From positions 248,001 through 312,000 of the forward strand of contig CAMPDV010000201.1 in NCBI GenBank assembly GCA_946699065.1: DNA of 64,000 bases, read 5' to 3'. This DNA comes from Loxodes magnus (lineage: Eukaryota; Ciliophora; Karyorelictea; Loxodida; Loxodidae). Below are positions 27,382 to 39,560 of this stretch, piece after piece (within the stretch, counting starts at the first letter, position 1; each line of letters begins with the position of its first letter). The notes beneath the pieces were generated by a model that was not told the DNA's origin, searched no databases, and saw nothing but the letters and a program-made list of their open reading frames with translations. The translations under genes were made by a program, and so were the position numbers.

Positions 27382-27397
27382 AATAAATATTATTAAT

Positions 27398-30093
27398 TAA
27401 TTAAAACATTCAAATGATTGAGTAAAATTATAGTTTTTATTTAAAATTCATTATTTATTATTATAAAAAAAAATTTTTGACTTGAAGGATTTAAAATTAT
27501 AAAATTGCAAAATTTTTTTAAAATAATATATCCATAAAGTATTTATGAATATTTATTTTTATAAATAAAAAAGCATTTTAATTTCTATGCTTGATTTCAA
27601 TTATTATAAATTTTATTATCGAATAAATTAAGATGCTAAATAACGCTTTGATTACTCACTTAAATAAGACACCCCAATTTATCAATATTCTGATTTTTTC
27701 TAAATTTTATTATTTCTTGAGTTATTAATAAAAGTATTTTTACTTTATTATTAATAATGTTATTTTACACTTTTCAAAAATAGATTTATTTTGGTTCTTA
27801 CAAAGTATAAAATAAAATTTTCCATAAAATCTGCATAGATTAGTTTTCATTAATTGAATTTTCTTCCAATTATTTATGTTAATTTTTTTATTTCTTATAA
27901 AAATGTCTTTAAAAAAAGTAAAAAAACCATTAGAATAAAAGTAGCAATATAAAATTTTAAATAAAATAGAGATTTAATCAAGAAAAAGAATTTAGCAGAA
28001 TTAAATAAAAAAACATCAGAGTTATCTATAAAATGATTCAGCTTAAACTATTAAGAAGTTTTGTTCTGTAGTTTAAAATCTGTTTTTTCTGTTTTCCAAC
28101 AAATTCTTAGTTTTATTTTTCTTATTTAGCAAAATAAAAGCCTTATACAAATAAACTACACTTAGTGAAATCAGCTTATTTTTAAAATTTAATTTCAACC
28201 AATTTACTTATATATTTTCATTGTGAGCAATTCTCTTAACTTACTTTCTTTTTCCTTTTTGATGTTTTCATAATTATTTTTTAATCTCAAAGAAATCTCA
28301 CACTTAATAGTTTTTTACCTATAATAATACAATAAACTCAAAAATAATGATTATATTTTTTAATCTTAATTTATAATGTAGACTTATCATAGTCTTATAT
28401 TTAATGTTGACGATAATAAACATCTTGGTAGTAATAAATTAAAAATAGTAATAACTTAAATTTAATTGTATTAAATAATTTATGTTTTAATTTATTAATC
28501 TTAATATTTTTATATATCATCAAAAGCAAAAATGCTTTAAAAATAATAAAAAACGCTATTTTAAATATAATAGTAAAAATACTAAATATTATTGTAATCT
28601 TAAATAATATGAACCTTTCTTTCTTTTAGATAGGTTGAACCTACTTAATAAGGTGCCAAGATTTATTTCTTTTAAATACAGTTTTATTATTTACTTTTGT
28701 GGATTTCATAGTTAAAGGCTAAGATATTGAAAAAATAAAAGTTTAAAATAATAGAATGCCTAATAGAAAATACAAGTAATTTATTTAACTTGTTATTAGT
28801 CACACTTTTACTCATCTTTTTAAATTTTTCGTGTTTTTCTTATCAAATTTATCTTCTTTAAACTTATTTTTCTCTTTTAAATTGGTACCTTTTTTTAAAC
28901 TAAAAAACAGATAAATCTTACTCAAAACACTTTTTTGTATTTTTTTATTAAAATAAAAAAAGATTATTATAATTTTTTTAAAGACCTTATTTTTCTCCTT
29001 ATTTAATCAATATTTATTCTGATATACTTAAGTGAATTTAACATTTTTATACATAAAATGATTTTAAAAAAGTTATAAGAGCTATTTTCTATTTTAATTT
29101 AACTTCACTAAAAATATCTTTTACTTCAGATTTTTTTAAACTTTTTATTCATAACTTTTTTTCGATTTTATTAGCATTATTTTATTTTGCTTTTATTTTT
29201 TATTTAAATTGTATTTATAAAAAAATTTATATCAGTTTTTACTAGAAATCTACTTATAAACTTTCTTCTCTTTTTTACTTTTTATTCAAAACTTTATTTA
29301 TTTCAACTTCTAGTTACAACATCTTATATTTTACTTTTTGCTTCAATTCTATTTCTAACATATTTCTTTATCTTGTAAACTAGTAATCTATTTTTTTATT
29401 TCTTCTCTTTTTTACTTTTTTCTCAAAACTTTATATTTTTACTTCTGTCATCAAAGATTTATTTTTTATTTAACTTTTTTTTAACTTATTTTTTATCTGT
29501 ATTAACTAATTTTCTTATAAAAAAATTTTGTCCTTAATTCGTACTATTATTTAATTGAATAAGGATTCAAAGGTTTTTTATTTTAAAGCTAAAATATTAT
29601 TATTTTTTCTTCTAATCTTATTACACTTTTTCTTACTATTAAAATTATTTTGTTTACATTTGAAATTGTATGATGATTCATTCTTTTTAGTTCAATGCAT
29701 ATCAGAGATCTATTTTTGCTAGTGCATGAATTGAAAATCCAAATTAATTTTTAAATAAAATTTTAATTTGGAAAAAATATTTTTTCTATTTTCGCTAATT
29801 TATTGCTAATTAAATACAGCTTTTTTTAAGATAATAGTACTTAATTTTATTTTTATTAAAAATTTTGTTTTTTTAGTATTTTTTTTCATAGACGTATAGC
29901 AGATATATTGAGTTTAATTTGGAAAATTTATTAAATTATTTGAATTGAATTTTTTATCAAACTGTGATTCAGTTTTTTTATCTTTTATTTTCTAAGAAAT
30001 AATATTTTGTTTCTTTTAGACTCTCCTCATTTTTGAAGTGCAATTTGTATTTTTATATTCTGAATTTAATTATTATGATTTATATAGTTATTT
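27398..30093. other. AT-rich sequence between the two subfamily A elements
   Basis: T-rich tracts dominate 28780..30000 (for example repeated ACTTTTTATTCAAAAC-like words near 29280 and 29410). No gene or element is supported. Confidence 0.45.
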
Positions 30094-30927
30094 AAAAAAA
30101 TGGAACAGATTATTCGCCTTTCCAAAAACTTAACTAGAAACGCAAAAAGGAAAGCGGCGAAACAATTACTTAAATAACAAAAACTAGAAGAGAAATCGAG
30201 CTCCTCATCAGAAGGTAAAGATATTATAGGAACAGCTCAGAATAATCCAGGTAAGATTGGAGAGAATTCAGAAGTTTTTTTATAGCTCGATTAAATGAAA
30301 AATAAAATTTCTGAGTATCAAGAAATAATTTATAACCAAGGAGAAAAAATCAGAGAATTAATGAACTTCATAGATGATCAAAATAATGAATTGTTAATAA
30401 TTAGACGTCAGTTAATCCAGAATAATTTAGTAATGGAACAATAATTATACTAATAGTCTCAAACGAACCTTAAACAAGATCAAAACATGATCATTGAAAA
30501 GGAATTAATTTAAAAAGATGTTGCAGAAAAACAGAAAAATGAAAATATTGAATAAGATTTAATAAAACGAACAAAGCAGCTTGAAAAAAAAGTATTTTAG
30601 AAAAAACCTATGAAAAGATAAACCAAACAATGTTGGTATTGCAAGTCAAGATGATATTTATTAAAAAATTGTGGTGGCTGAAAATAAATATAATTAAAAG
30701 AACAATTAAGAACGTGAAAGACTCTTAATAGGCTATGAATTACTGAAGCCGGAGTCTATAAAAGAAAAATATTTGCTGGAAACTCGGAAGATTTTTAGTG
30801 GTTACCTCCCACGTAAAAAACTTGGTCGTGGTATCCATCCACGTTAAAAAATGGCAGCAAGAAACTGGTTGAGATTCCAAGTATTGCAAAACTTTTTAAC
30901 TTTAAGTTCATTATTATTATTATTAAA
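30094..30927 (+). mobile_element. CK element, subfamily A, full length
   Basis: The copy is homologous end to end with 26552..27381 in the opposite orientation. It starts at an A-run before the ATG and ends at (ATT)5. The 3' region carries CCACG...CGTGG inverted repeats (about 30808..30830) just ahead of the tail. Both ends share TTAAAAAAAT, a possible short target-site duplication, but this is low-complexity sequence and weak evidence. Confidence 0.7.
30100..30909 (+). CDS. ORF1p-like protein, subfamily A (about 270 aa)
   Basis: The frame begins MEQIIRLSKNLTRNAKRKAA. A Ser-rich stretch (KSSSSSEGK) follows, then a coiled coil (NQGEKIRELMNFIDDQNNEL). The knuckle reads CWYCKSRWYLLKNC, with Tyr where the zinc-binding His should be, so metal binding may be weakened. 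The tail LRTWKTLNRLWITEAGVYKR matches the partner copy, and both end with LV-IP--AKL. The frame stays in register from 30100 to the tail. The protein presumably packages element RNA as LINE ORF1 proteins do; this is inference from layout. Confidence 0.72.
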
Positions 30928-31671
30928 AAAATACATCATAGGGATTTCTTAAGCATAAAATGATTATAATTAAAAAATTAAAAGTTTTTTGTGCTTACAG
31001 CTTTTACTCTATCTAGTTTTTTCTTTTTTTTAGTTCTATATAATTTAAAAAGTAAGATCTAAAGAAGAAAGAAGACTGTTTTTACGTTTAGCAGATAATC
31101 AAAATTCAATTCTCTTCAATAAAGTTTTTAATTCATTTTAACTTTTAACTTATGATTCTTTAATTACAAATTTTCACTTTATACATAAGTTGAGCAAAGT
31201 AAAAACATTAGGCAATTTATATGAATAACTTTTTTATTTTTAAGATCTAAACATTTTCAGTTTTTATTATTTCTAAAACATATTTTTCTATTTAAACATA
31301 TCTTATATTATGATACTTTTTTATGAATGAGTAAAATATTATTATAAAGGTTTTTTCTTTGATCTCTTTTCTATTATTTTTTATTTATAATTTATTTATT
31401 AGAATTAACTTTATTTCAGAGAAATTTTGTTCGTTATCTTTATTATTTAATTTAATTATTTAGAACCTTATTTAATTAATTTTTTTATTCTTTGAAACTT
31501 ATTTTAAAAAATAATTAAAAAAACGCAATATACTCCGTTTTCTTCTATTTGAAAATTTTATAAATCAAAGAAAGAGATTTTTCAATTCTATTTTGATGCT
31601 AGTTTTTATTTTTGAAATATTTCCCAAGACCTATGTAAAATTATTTAAGTTCTTTTAAATAATCTCTAAAT

Positions 31672-31979
31672 AATTAAAAAGATGGTGGGAGCTGAGATTG
31701 ACCTTCTGAATCATACTTTCTGGTTTTATGGCTCGGAACAAGTTCCTTTTCTGTCGCTGAGAAAGTCCCTGGTCAAAGTCAACCTTTGCAAGGGAACGCC
31801 TTCCTCTTGATTATCCACTTCTGGTAGGGGCTTGAAGCCTGGCTGCCCATAGCGATGGAACTCCCTGGCAGCTGCTTTTCGAAAGCAACAGGATATCCCC
31901 GTTATCCCATGAAGGGAGTGTTGGGGTCGTTAAACTGCAAGAAGTTGCAGTCCAAAAACTCTTTTAGTTTAAAATTAAA
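31672..31979 (+). mobile_element. SINE-like element, copy 1 (308 bp)
   Basis: It is bounded by a perfect 17-bp target-site duplication (TTAAATAATCTCTAAAT at 31655..31671 and 31980..31996). The body runs from GGTGGGAGCTGAG to CCAAAAACTCTTTTAG and is about half G+C in an AT-rich genome. It is highly similar to the inverted copy at 48330..48636, but small indels break any shared protein frame, so an RNA gene origin is more likely than a coding one. The parent RNA was not recognised, and pol III boxes could not be assigned. Confidence 0.8.
31934..31951 (+). other. 3' hairpin of SINE-like element, copy 1
   Basis: ACTGCAA-GAAG-TTGCAGT, a perfect 7-bp stem with a GAAG loop, sits between GGTCGTT and CCAAAAACT. 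The equivalent site in copy 2 has a different stem that also pairs. Confidence 0.65.
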
Positions 31980-32732
31980 TTAAATAATCTCTAAATTTTT
32001 TAAAATTTTATTCCGTCCCAAAATTTTCATATAGTTTAAAATCAGAGCGAAAGAGTTTTTGTCCAATATGAAATTTTTTTATTTTCTGTTTTTTATAAAT
32101 AATTTTTAAAATATTTTAACTTCTTTCAAAATTCTATTCTTATTGCTTATTAAATTTAGTCCGTCCCAAAGATATCCAGTATTGTATAACTCAAAGCTAA
32201 AAGAACAAAAAATTGTTCACTTTTTAATTCTTTATATACTCTTATCTCTCTTTTTTTCTTAGATCCTTTAAATTAAGCAAAATTCTAAAGAGAAATAAAA
32301 AAATACCAAAAAAAATTTTTTAATTTGCCTCAAACTTTTTTTCAAATTTCCAAATATTTTTTATTCCAAATTAAAAATTTTCCCTTTAAATGGAAAACAT
32401 AAACAAAATTTTTTACTTATAAACTAATTCAAAAAACTACACTTTTAATATACTTAAAATTTAAAAGAATTTTCTTTTGACCTAGAGATAGATAAAGTAA
32501 ACAAATTAGAAAACAATAATTAAAAAAAATAAATAAAAACTAATTAATAATAAAATGGTATTACATTAATCAAAAAAACCTTTGTACTTAAAAAATTTCT
32601 AATACTAAAATCCTTTAAACTCAAATACAATAAAATTTAAAGATTAAGAAGAACATATTTAACAATAGAAGAATTAAAGAGAAATTTTAAATCTTAAATA
32701 TAAAAATTTAAAAGTTAGCACAATCAAATCAC

Positions 32733-35052
32733 TCAATTTTTGATATATCTTCCTTTGTCCTCAGCATTCATCTAGATATTATTCGTAATACAATTCTAAA
32801 ATCTTAATCCATATTCATCATAAACCTTATTCCAATTAATATACTAAATTAGGAAGATTTAAATTCAAACTTACCTAAACCTATTATTAGTTAGTATTAT
32901 TTTAGGAGCCATTCAACAATCTACCTATGTTCCATCTTCGAATCAAGTAATCATTTGATTAGTTGGAATCATACCATAAACATCCATTACTTGATACCAA
33001 CCAATTATTGTCCTTTGATTTTGACAAACTACCCACTGAATCAGTATGACCCATTAGAGTACATACTTATAAACCAGATTAAGTATTCCATATTCTTATA
33101 GTTTTATCAATTGATCCAGATATAATAAACTTGTCGTTAGATGAGAATATAACCGAATACACTGAGCCGGAACATCCCGAAAGAATCTTAATACAAGATA
33201 ATGTCTTGAAGTCCCATAGTCTCACCGTCGTATCATCGCTTCCTGATACGATGAACTCTGAATCACTGGATATAGCCACAGCATATACATAACTTGTGTG
33301 ACCACTCATGGTCTTGCAAGTACCTGTCTTGACGTCCCATATTCTCACTGTCTTATCACTACTTCCCGATACGATGAACTCTGAATCACTGGATATAGCC
33401 ACAGCATTTACAGCACTTCTGTGACCACTCATGGTCTTACAACTACCTGTCTTGACGTCTCATAGTTTAAGAGTTGTATCGCCACATCCTGATACAATGA
33501 ACTCTGAATCACTAGATATAGCCACAGCATATATTGAACTTTTATGACCACTCATGGTCTTACAACTACCTGTCTTGACGTCTCATAGTTTAAGAGTTGT
33601 ATCGCCGCATCCCGATACAATGAACTCTGAATCACTAGATAAAGCCACAGTATTAACATAATTTATGTGATCACTCATGGTCTTACAGGTACCTGTCTTG
33701 ACGTTCCATAGTTTCACCGTATTATCTCTACTTCCTGATACTATGGTGTTACCATCAGAGGAGATAGCTACAGAAGAGACACGACTACTGTGTCCTGTGA
33801 AAATATGAGGATGTTCCGTAATGATGGATGTGAGATTAGAGTTACCAAAGTCGCAGTTAATGAATTTAGTGTTTCTAAGATTCGCTAAAGTGAGATTTGA
33901 GTTGGTGAAGATACATGAGATGAAAGTGGCATCAGATAAGTCAGCATTTGATAAGTCGATGTTCTGGAAGTTTTACTAAGTGAATTAGAAATTCATGTAA
34001 TTCAACAAAGTTATAGCATTGACAGCTGCTAATTACGTTTTTGATTAATTTTAGGCTAGATTTAACACTTGTAATAATTTTTATTACAAGTCTTAGTCAA
34101 TTATTTTAGGTAACTCAAGCAAAATAGAAGATTGTTCTATTAAACCTACTTTATTTAGAACATTCTAACTTAAATTTTAAACTGATAAAGTTTCAGATTT
34201 AAATTCGTTAAGAATCTACTGCAATTTATTAAAATTTAAGTTTCTAAAATCTTAATTAATTTTATTAGAAGCAACTGGCTACACTTGTAGTTATTAAAAT
34301 TCTTAAGAGTGTTTGCTTTTAATTTACTGAATTGCTTACTGATTTTCCTAGAAGTATTATTCAATTAACAAATTTGCAATTTATTTTGTCAGTAATTACC
34401 CATTGAGTTTTTGCTTTAGAAATATAAAGATATTGAAAATCTGCTCCTATACGAAGATTCTTTAATTATCATGATTAACTAAACTTTATACTCTCTTTAT
34501 TTCACTTATTTCATTAAAAATCTGATGAAACTGCTCTTAATTAGCTTATTAGCTTACTTAAACAAATTAATGCTATTAACTGGCTTAAATATCCTAATTT
34601 AATTTGACTATTCGACCTAGCAATTCTTAAACTTGACCGATACTACTTTCATATTAAAATATTTATCTATTTAATAATAATTAAATTGCCTTCCTCAGAA
34701 TTAACTTGAATATTTCTTGATTTTCCTCCAACAATTTTCTTCCAATTTCCTTTTGCAATTATTGCTACTGTTATACTTCATTTAACTCCTTTACTTACTT
34801 ATTGAACTGATTTTACTCATTGTAAATGCTTTACTAAAAATTCATAATTTGCGGTTAATGAATTAAACTTTGTAACTATTCCGGTCTACAATTGTATATT
34901 TACTAATGAATCCTACAAACAACAATTTAAGTGAGTTAAAACACTCTCTGTAAACATTACAGACATGATCGGCAACCACATGGTAGCTACTTCGCTTGAC
35001 GAATACCTTAGTCATAATATATTGTACATTTAGGACACTGGCTATTATTCAT
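32733..35052 (-). CDS. RING-like / coiled-coil / pentapeptide-repeat / WD40 protein (762 aa)
   Basis: The ATG at 35052 starts MNNSQCPKC, a RING-like or related zinc finger (CPKC, then LPCGCRSCLQC, then further Cys/His to about residue 55). Residues about 75-340 are Gln-rich and coiled-coil-like. Residues about 355-405 are pentapeptide repeats (LSNADLSDATF; LTLANLRNTKF). Residues about 415-680 are seven or so WD40 repeats such as AISSDSEFIVSGSDDTT with a WD signature. Two repeats carry TGA exactly where their sisters have TGG (33460..33462 and 33583..33585), so TGA is read as Trp. A 31-nt intron lies near the 3' end, and the spliced length is an exact multiple of three. The end is placed at TGA 32733..32735; another TGA follows nine bases on. 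WD40 propellers are protein-binding platforms. With a RING-like finger, a ubiquitin-ligase adaptor role is possible but inferred. Confidence 0.85.
32844..32874 (-). other. 31-nt spliceosomal intron in the WD40 gene
   Basis: The minus strand starts GTAAGTTTGA and ends CTAATTTAG. Splicing joins ...NNTNQQQVQ to YINWNKVYDEYGLRFQNC, both well composed, whereas reading straight through shifts the frame (31 is 1 mod 3). Ends and size fit the very short introns known in some ciliates. Confidence 0.7.
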
Positions 35053-36339
35053 TTATAAAGGAAATTAAAATTTTTAAACATATAAATAAATTTTGATAGA
35101 ATATTAATTATTAGCTATTTTTTATTTAGTTGCTATCTCTAAATTAATTCACTAATGACAATCCTATTTAAATATTCCAAAATATTATATTTTTATAAGT
35201 AAGATTTGAAATTTTTTAGCTCTGAGATATATAAATATTCACTGCTTTAAAACTTATGCTTATAAATAAATATTCAAATATAATCCCTCAAGTTAATATT
35301 GTAGTATTTTACTTTCCAACTTCTTAAATTAAATATTTTAAGCCTTTTAGCATACTTAATAATTCATAAACTAAAATTGAAATAAAATTTTACTTTTCCT
35401 GCTATATATTAAATATACATTATTAATTCAAAAAAAAACATAAAAAAAGATAATAAAATTTATATTGAAAATGAAATGAAAATAATATATTAAAATACCA
35501 TATTTGCATGAAGAAAAAAAAAGGAATAGTAAAAAATATTTAAATTGATTAATTTAGAACTTCAATAATACATAAATTAATTTATAATTACTATAATTTT
35601 ATTAAAAGATAGTTAATTATTTTCTTTAGTTCTTCAAAAAAAATTTTATGTTCATATTAGAATTCAAAATAATCTAACAAAAATGTAAATAAAATCAAAA
35701 AAGAAAATAATTTAATTAAAGTATTTAAAAGATTTGAAAAATAAAAACAGATATAGAGTTTCAATATAGTTACAAAAATTTAGGTAGTAATAATATTTAC
35801 AAAAAAATGTAAAGATGAATTAAATAATTAAAAATAAAATATTTAATTCGTATAAAAATAGTATAATTTATCAAAATTTATTTTTTATTTCTAAAATTTA
35901 AAGATATCATTCCATTCAGAAATTATTCAGTCTAACCACAAAATCTCTTATAGTATAAAAAATTAGCAAAAAAAGCATAAACAAATTTTGAAAGATTAAA
36001 TATCATTTAACATATCACTTACCTTTAAAATCAACTTCTTTTGAAATTTTTGTTTAAATAAATTGATTTATACTTTTACTTCAAAACCTAAAAATTTTTA
36101 ATCATATATCTTTATTTATTAAATTCATTAAGATAACATTTAGAGGCATCCTTTATACTTTGATATTTTTTATTTAACATATAAAAAAATGAAGCTATAC
36201 AATTAATTATTCTTAGTTTTAAAACTAAAAAAGCTTTAAATTTTATGAAATTTTACTAATATAAACTATTTTATTCTTTTACAAATTTTATAATTAACTT
36301 CTTAAGATGCTAAATTAGCCTTAAAATTTATTAATCCTC
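35053..36339. other. Intergenic region between the two WD40 genes
   Basis: AT-rich and without readable coding sequence. It should contain the 5' end of the larger gene and the 3' end of the smaller one, but no promoter or polyadenylation signal could be assigned. Confidence 0.5.
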
Positions 36340-37300
36340 TCAACTAGCTATTCTCCATTTTCTCACTGTCATGTCCTATGCTCCAGATACGATCCATCTA
36401 TTGTCTCTACTCAATTCTATAGATTCAATAGCTTCTTCATGACCATAAAGAGTTTAGATACATTCCCCTGTATTAAAGTTCCATATCTTGATTGTTTAAT
36501 CGTAAGAACCAGAAACTATGACACTTGAATCACTACTAAGTTTAATACTACGCGCAATTTATGTGTGACCTGTTAGAGTTCGAATACATTTTCCATTTTA
36601 GAAGTTCCATATTTTAATTGTGTTATCACCGGAACCTGATACTATAAATTTATTATCCAATATCAAAATTACCGATCCAATCCAATCAGAATGGCCTTGG
36701 AGAGTTCGAATAATCTGACCAGTATGGAAATCCCAGATCTTTATCGTTGTATCGTCACTTCCCGATACAATTCATTTCACGTCACTTGTTATTGCTACCG
36801 ATCAAACTAAACTTATATGTCCAGTCAAAGTTCTCGTAAGGGTATAATTCTGGAAATCCCAGATCTTTATCGTTGTATCGTCACTTCCCGAAGCAATTCA
36901 TTTCATGTCACTTGTTATTGCTACCGAGATAACAGCATTCGTATGTCCAATCAAAGTTCTTGTAAGGGTATAATTCTGTAAATCTCAGATTTTTATCGTT
37001 GTATCGTCACTTCCCGATATAATTCATTTCATATCAATTGTTATTACTACAGAGTTAACTGCATACATATGTCCAATCAAAGTTTTCATAAGGGTATTAT
37101 TCTAGAAATCTCAGATCTTTATCGTTTTATCTTCACTTACCGATACAATTCATTTCATGTCTCTTGTTATTGCTACCGAGTAAACTGAATCCTTATGCCC
37201 AGAAAAAACTTAATCTAAAATAATTAAGATTTACCTTAAGACTAATCATATTTGATCTTATTTACAAATTTTTAGAAACACAAATTGGGCAGGATTTCAT
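36340..37300 (-). CDS. Second WD40-repeat protein, shorter neighbour
   Basis: Seven or so WD40 repeats are read from about 37210 down to TGA 36340..36342, for example HTNAVISVAITSDMKWIA then SGSDDTTIKIWDF. The codon before the conserved IVSG or IASG is TGG in the last repeat (DNRWIVSG) and TGA in four upstream repeats (MKWI or VKWI). The WD position likewise alternates between TGG and TGA. The N-terminus is uncertain: an ATG at 37300 gives MKSCPICVSKNL, resembling the start of the zinc finger in the upstream gene, but it needs a 28- or 31-nt intron around 37205..37270 to reach the WD40 frame. The gene lies in the same orientation about 1.3 kb from the larger WD40 gene, suggesting a tandem duplicate without the coiled-coil and pentapeptide parts. 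Confidence 0.7.
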
Positions 37301-37708
37301 ATTTAAAAAGAAGAAGAGGTATTCTACCAAAGGAATCAGTTCTTTATCTTAAGATTTTTCTTAAAAAAATACTTTTAGTAAATTGTATTTCTTTTTCCAT
37401 TTTTTACTTTATAGTTTACCTTAATAATCACTTAAATATAGTAAGCAACTCTAAGAAAATAATGCTTATTAGTTAATTTCAATATGATTAGATACTCAAA
37501 TTATTTATTGACTAACTATGCTTATAAATGCTCTATTATCAATACTTTATTTACAAAGTTATGTTTTTGCCTTAAATCTAGACTAATATAAAATTGATTT
37601 TAAATAATCCAGTATAAATAAGCTTTTATAATGTGTTTAATTTATAATTAATAAATTATTAAATATAAAAATGGCTTCTGAGGAATAACCTGGAAAGTAA
37701 TAATAGAT

Positions 37709-38611
37709 ATGGATTAATAAAAATCGTTCATTTAAATTTACTTCCTTGAAGCAGAAATCAAAAAAATTTAGACATAATTCTTAGGCTTAATTTACGAATC
37801 AATTATCTACACTATATAGCAACTATAAAATGAAAATCAATTATTAAAAAAAGAAATTAGCACTAAGGCTTCAATGTCGTAAGTTAATTAAGAACTGGAA
37901 AAAACTGAATAAAATTAAAAGAAATTAATAAGTTGAACAATTATGAATAACTCATTTCCCATCACAATCCTAATAAGATCCTTTGGTAATTTAAGAACAG
38001 AATAGAAAAAACTCTTTCGAATCGGAAAAAATTCCAAAAAATTAAAAAATCTGAAAATAGGTTATGGTTCAAAGAATTGTAAAACAAGATGTTTCTAATG
38101 TTAGAAGATTGGGCATTATTTTTAGAAGAAATAAGAACTAAAAACTTAAAGATATGAAACAGTATTATTAAATTATACTGCTCTTAAAGGAAAGATCAAC
38201 AAAAAAAGATATATAGTGGAGATTAATTACTATATATAATTTAAATAGGGTGGAAAGCCCTTTCCTTTGGATGCTGCTTGGAGGCCCAGCAAAGCAACAA
38301 AAAAATTAGCGCAGACGGAGGATAAATCAGAGGAAGAGAAACTAATTACAAGAGAAGGAAGATGTGACAAGCTGGAGAACTCTGAATGCCAGGAGGAAAC
38401 TTTCTTCATCATAGGTCGGGGAAATGTACCCGTAATCGCATATTGCATCCTATGCTTTGGAAGGAAAAATTACAGGGACGTACTGCAGGAAGAGAAAAAA
38501 AGGATAGAGAGAACCATAAAATTTTTTTTCGACATTAAATAAAATAAATTTAAAGAACTGAGCACCATCGAGAGTGCTACGCGCTCTATAATTGAATTTA
38601 TTTATTTATGA
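37709..38611 (+). CDS. ORF1p-like protein, subfamily C (about 300 aa)
   Basis: The frame starts at the internal ATG 37709 (MDQQKSFIQIYFLEAEIKK); the upstream ATG at 37671 is in another frame (MASEEQPGK). A coiled coil (QLQNENQLLKKEIS) is followed by a knuckle CFQCQKIGHYFQKK whose last Cys is Lys. The C-terminal part, PFPLDAAWRPSKATKKLAQT to VIAYCILCFGRKNYRDVL, is the piece conserved in the 7.2-kb copy and has its own C-x2-C. The frame reaches a TGA at 38609..38611 inside the tail. Register was checked at 37709, 38090 and 38267. Confidence 0.65.
38571..38587 (+). other. Subfamily C terminal hairpin
   Basis: AGAGTGC-TAC-GCGCTCT forms a 7-bp stem with one G.U pair and a 3-nt loop, followed by ATAAT and the ATTT-repeat tail. 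The same hairpin is at 7554..7570 and 42695..42711, and on the minus strand, with changes, near 25.25 and 52.53 kb. Confidence 0.55.
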
Positions 38612-38989
38612 ATATTAATTTAATTAAAAAAATTATTTATAAATTTATAGTCAGATTGAGAATTTTTATTTAAGTGGAGAAAAAAAAATTTAATATAATT
38701 ATAAAAGTAAATAAGTAAAAAGGAGAAATAATTTATTTATTTATTTTTGCTTAATAATGTTATAAATTGACTTTTATTTGATTAAAGCAAAGAAGAAAAA
38801 TATCTAAGCTCTTTTCGACTTAATATTAATTAATAACAGTATTAATATTTTCTGAAGGAATTTTTTTTGCTTAATCTCGCTGCGAAGTTAATTTTTAAAC
38901 AAATTAGAACGATTGGACATTAAATCGTTTTAACTGCTTAATTCGTACTTTTAAATCCATAAACCTTTTATTATAATATTTCTATAGAT

Positions 38990-39560
38990 CAAGTCAGATT
39001 ATTAATATTGGCATTGCTTTTTATCTAAAGCTCCAAAAACATATAATTCCCAACTGGGATGAATATTTTTAGCTAATATTTTAGTCATAGAATATCTAAC
39101 TGCATCAAAAACTTGATGAGATTCCTTACTCTCATCTATTAACTAAGATTCTTCTCTAACTCAGGGTAAGAGTAATTAAGTAAATATTTAGTTTCTTTCT
39201 AAGTTGAAAGCTATTCCTAAATTTTAGATGATCTAACCTTATTTAAAGCTCCAGTATTATATTGCTTAAATAATCTGATAAACATACAACCTAAAATTAA
39301 GAAGTTGCATCAGTTTAGAGAACATGTTGAACTTTGGCTTTAAGAGCCAAATAAGTATATGGAACTCGTGTGATGGATTAGCAAATCTGCAAGCTGCTTA
39401 ATCTAAACTTAAATCTCTAAATTGTATAATTTTTTTCATTAAAAACTTTAAATTTTCACTTGATCCATAATAATTGTATTTCAAAGTAAAAAAAAAACAT
39501 CCATATCTTTTTGAATCTTTTTCCTTCTCCTATAGCAATTCTTGAATCTTCAAAACCAGG
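38990..39560 (-). other. Coding-like region, unidentified
   Basis: The best minus-strand frame near 39160..38990 reads REESQLIDESKESHQVFDAV then RYSMTKILAKNIHPSWELYV and FGALDKKQCQYQQ, which looks like real protein. Upstream (39200..39560) the frame is less sure and short introns may intervene. No family is assigned. Confidence 0.35.

Larger units (their letters stand above)
37667..38612 (+). mobile_element. CK element, subfamily C, longest copy
   Basis: The copy runs from an A-run plus ATGGC at 37671 to an ATTTATTTATTT tail. Its last 365 bases (38244..38610) recur as a 5'-truncated copy at 7231..7595. The last 45 bases recur at 25.2, 42.7 and 52.5 kb. The pattern of shared 3' ends with variable 5' ends is that of LINE-type retroelements. 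No clear target-site duplication was found. Confidence 0.65.

Noticed and set aside
31672-31979. SRP RNA or RNase P RNA as the source of the SINE-like element (GAGAAAGTCC resembles a conserved RNase P motif)
   Set aside because: Only one short motif matches and the expected partner motifs were not found, so no parent RNA is named.
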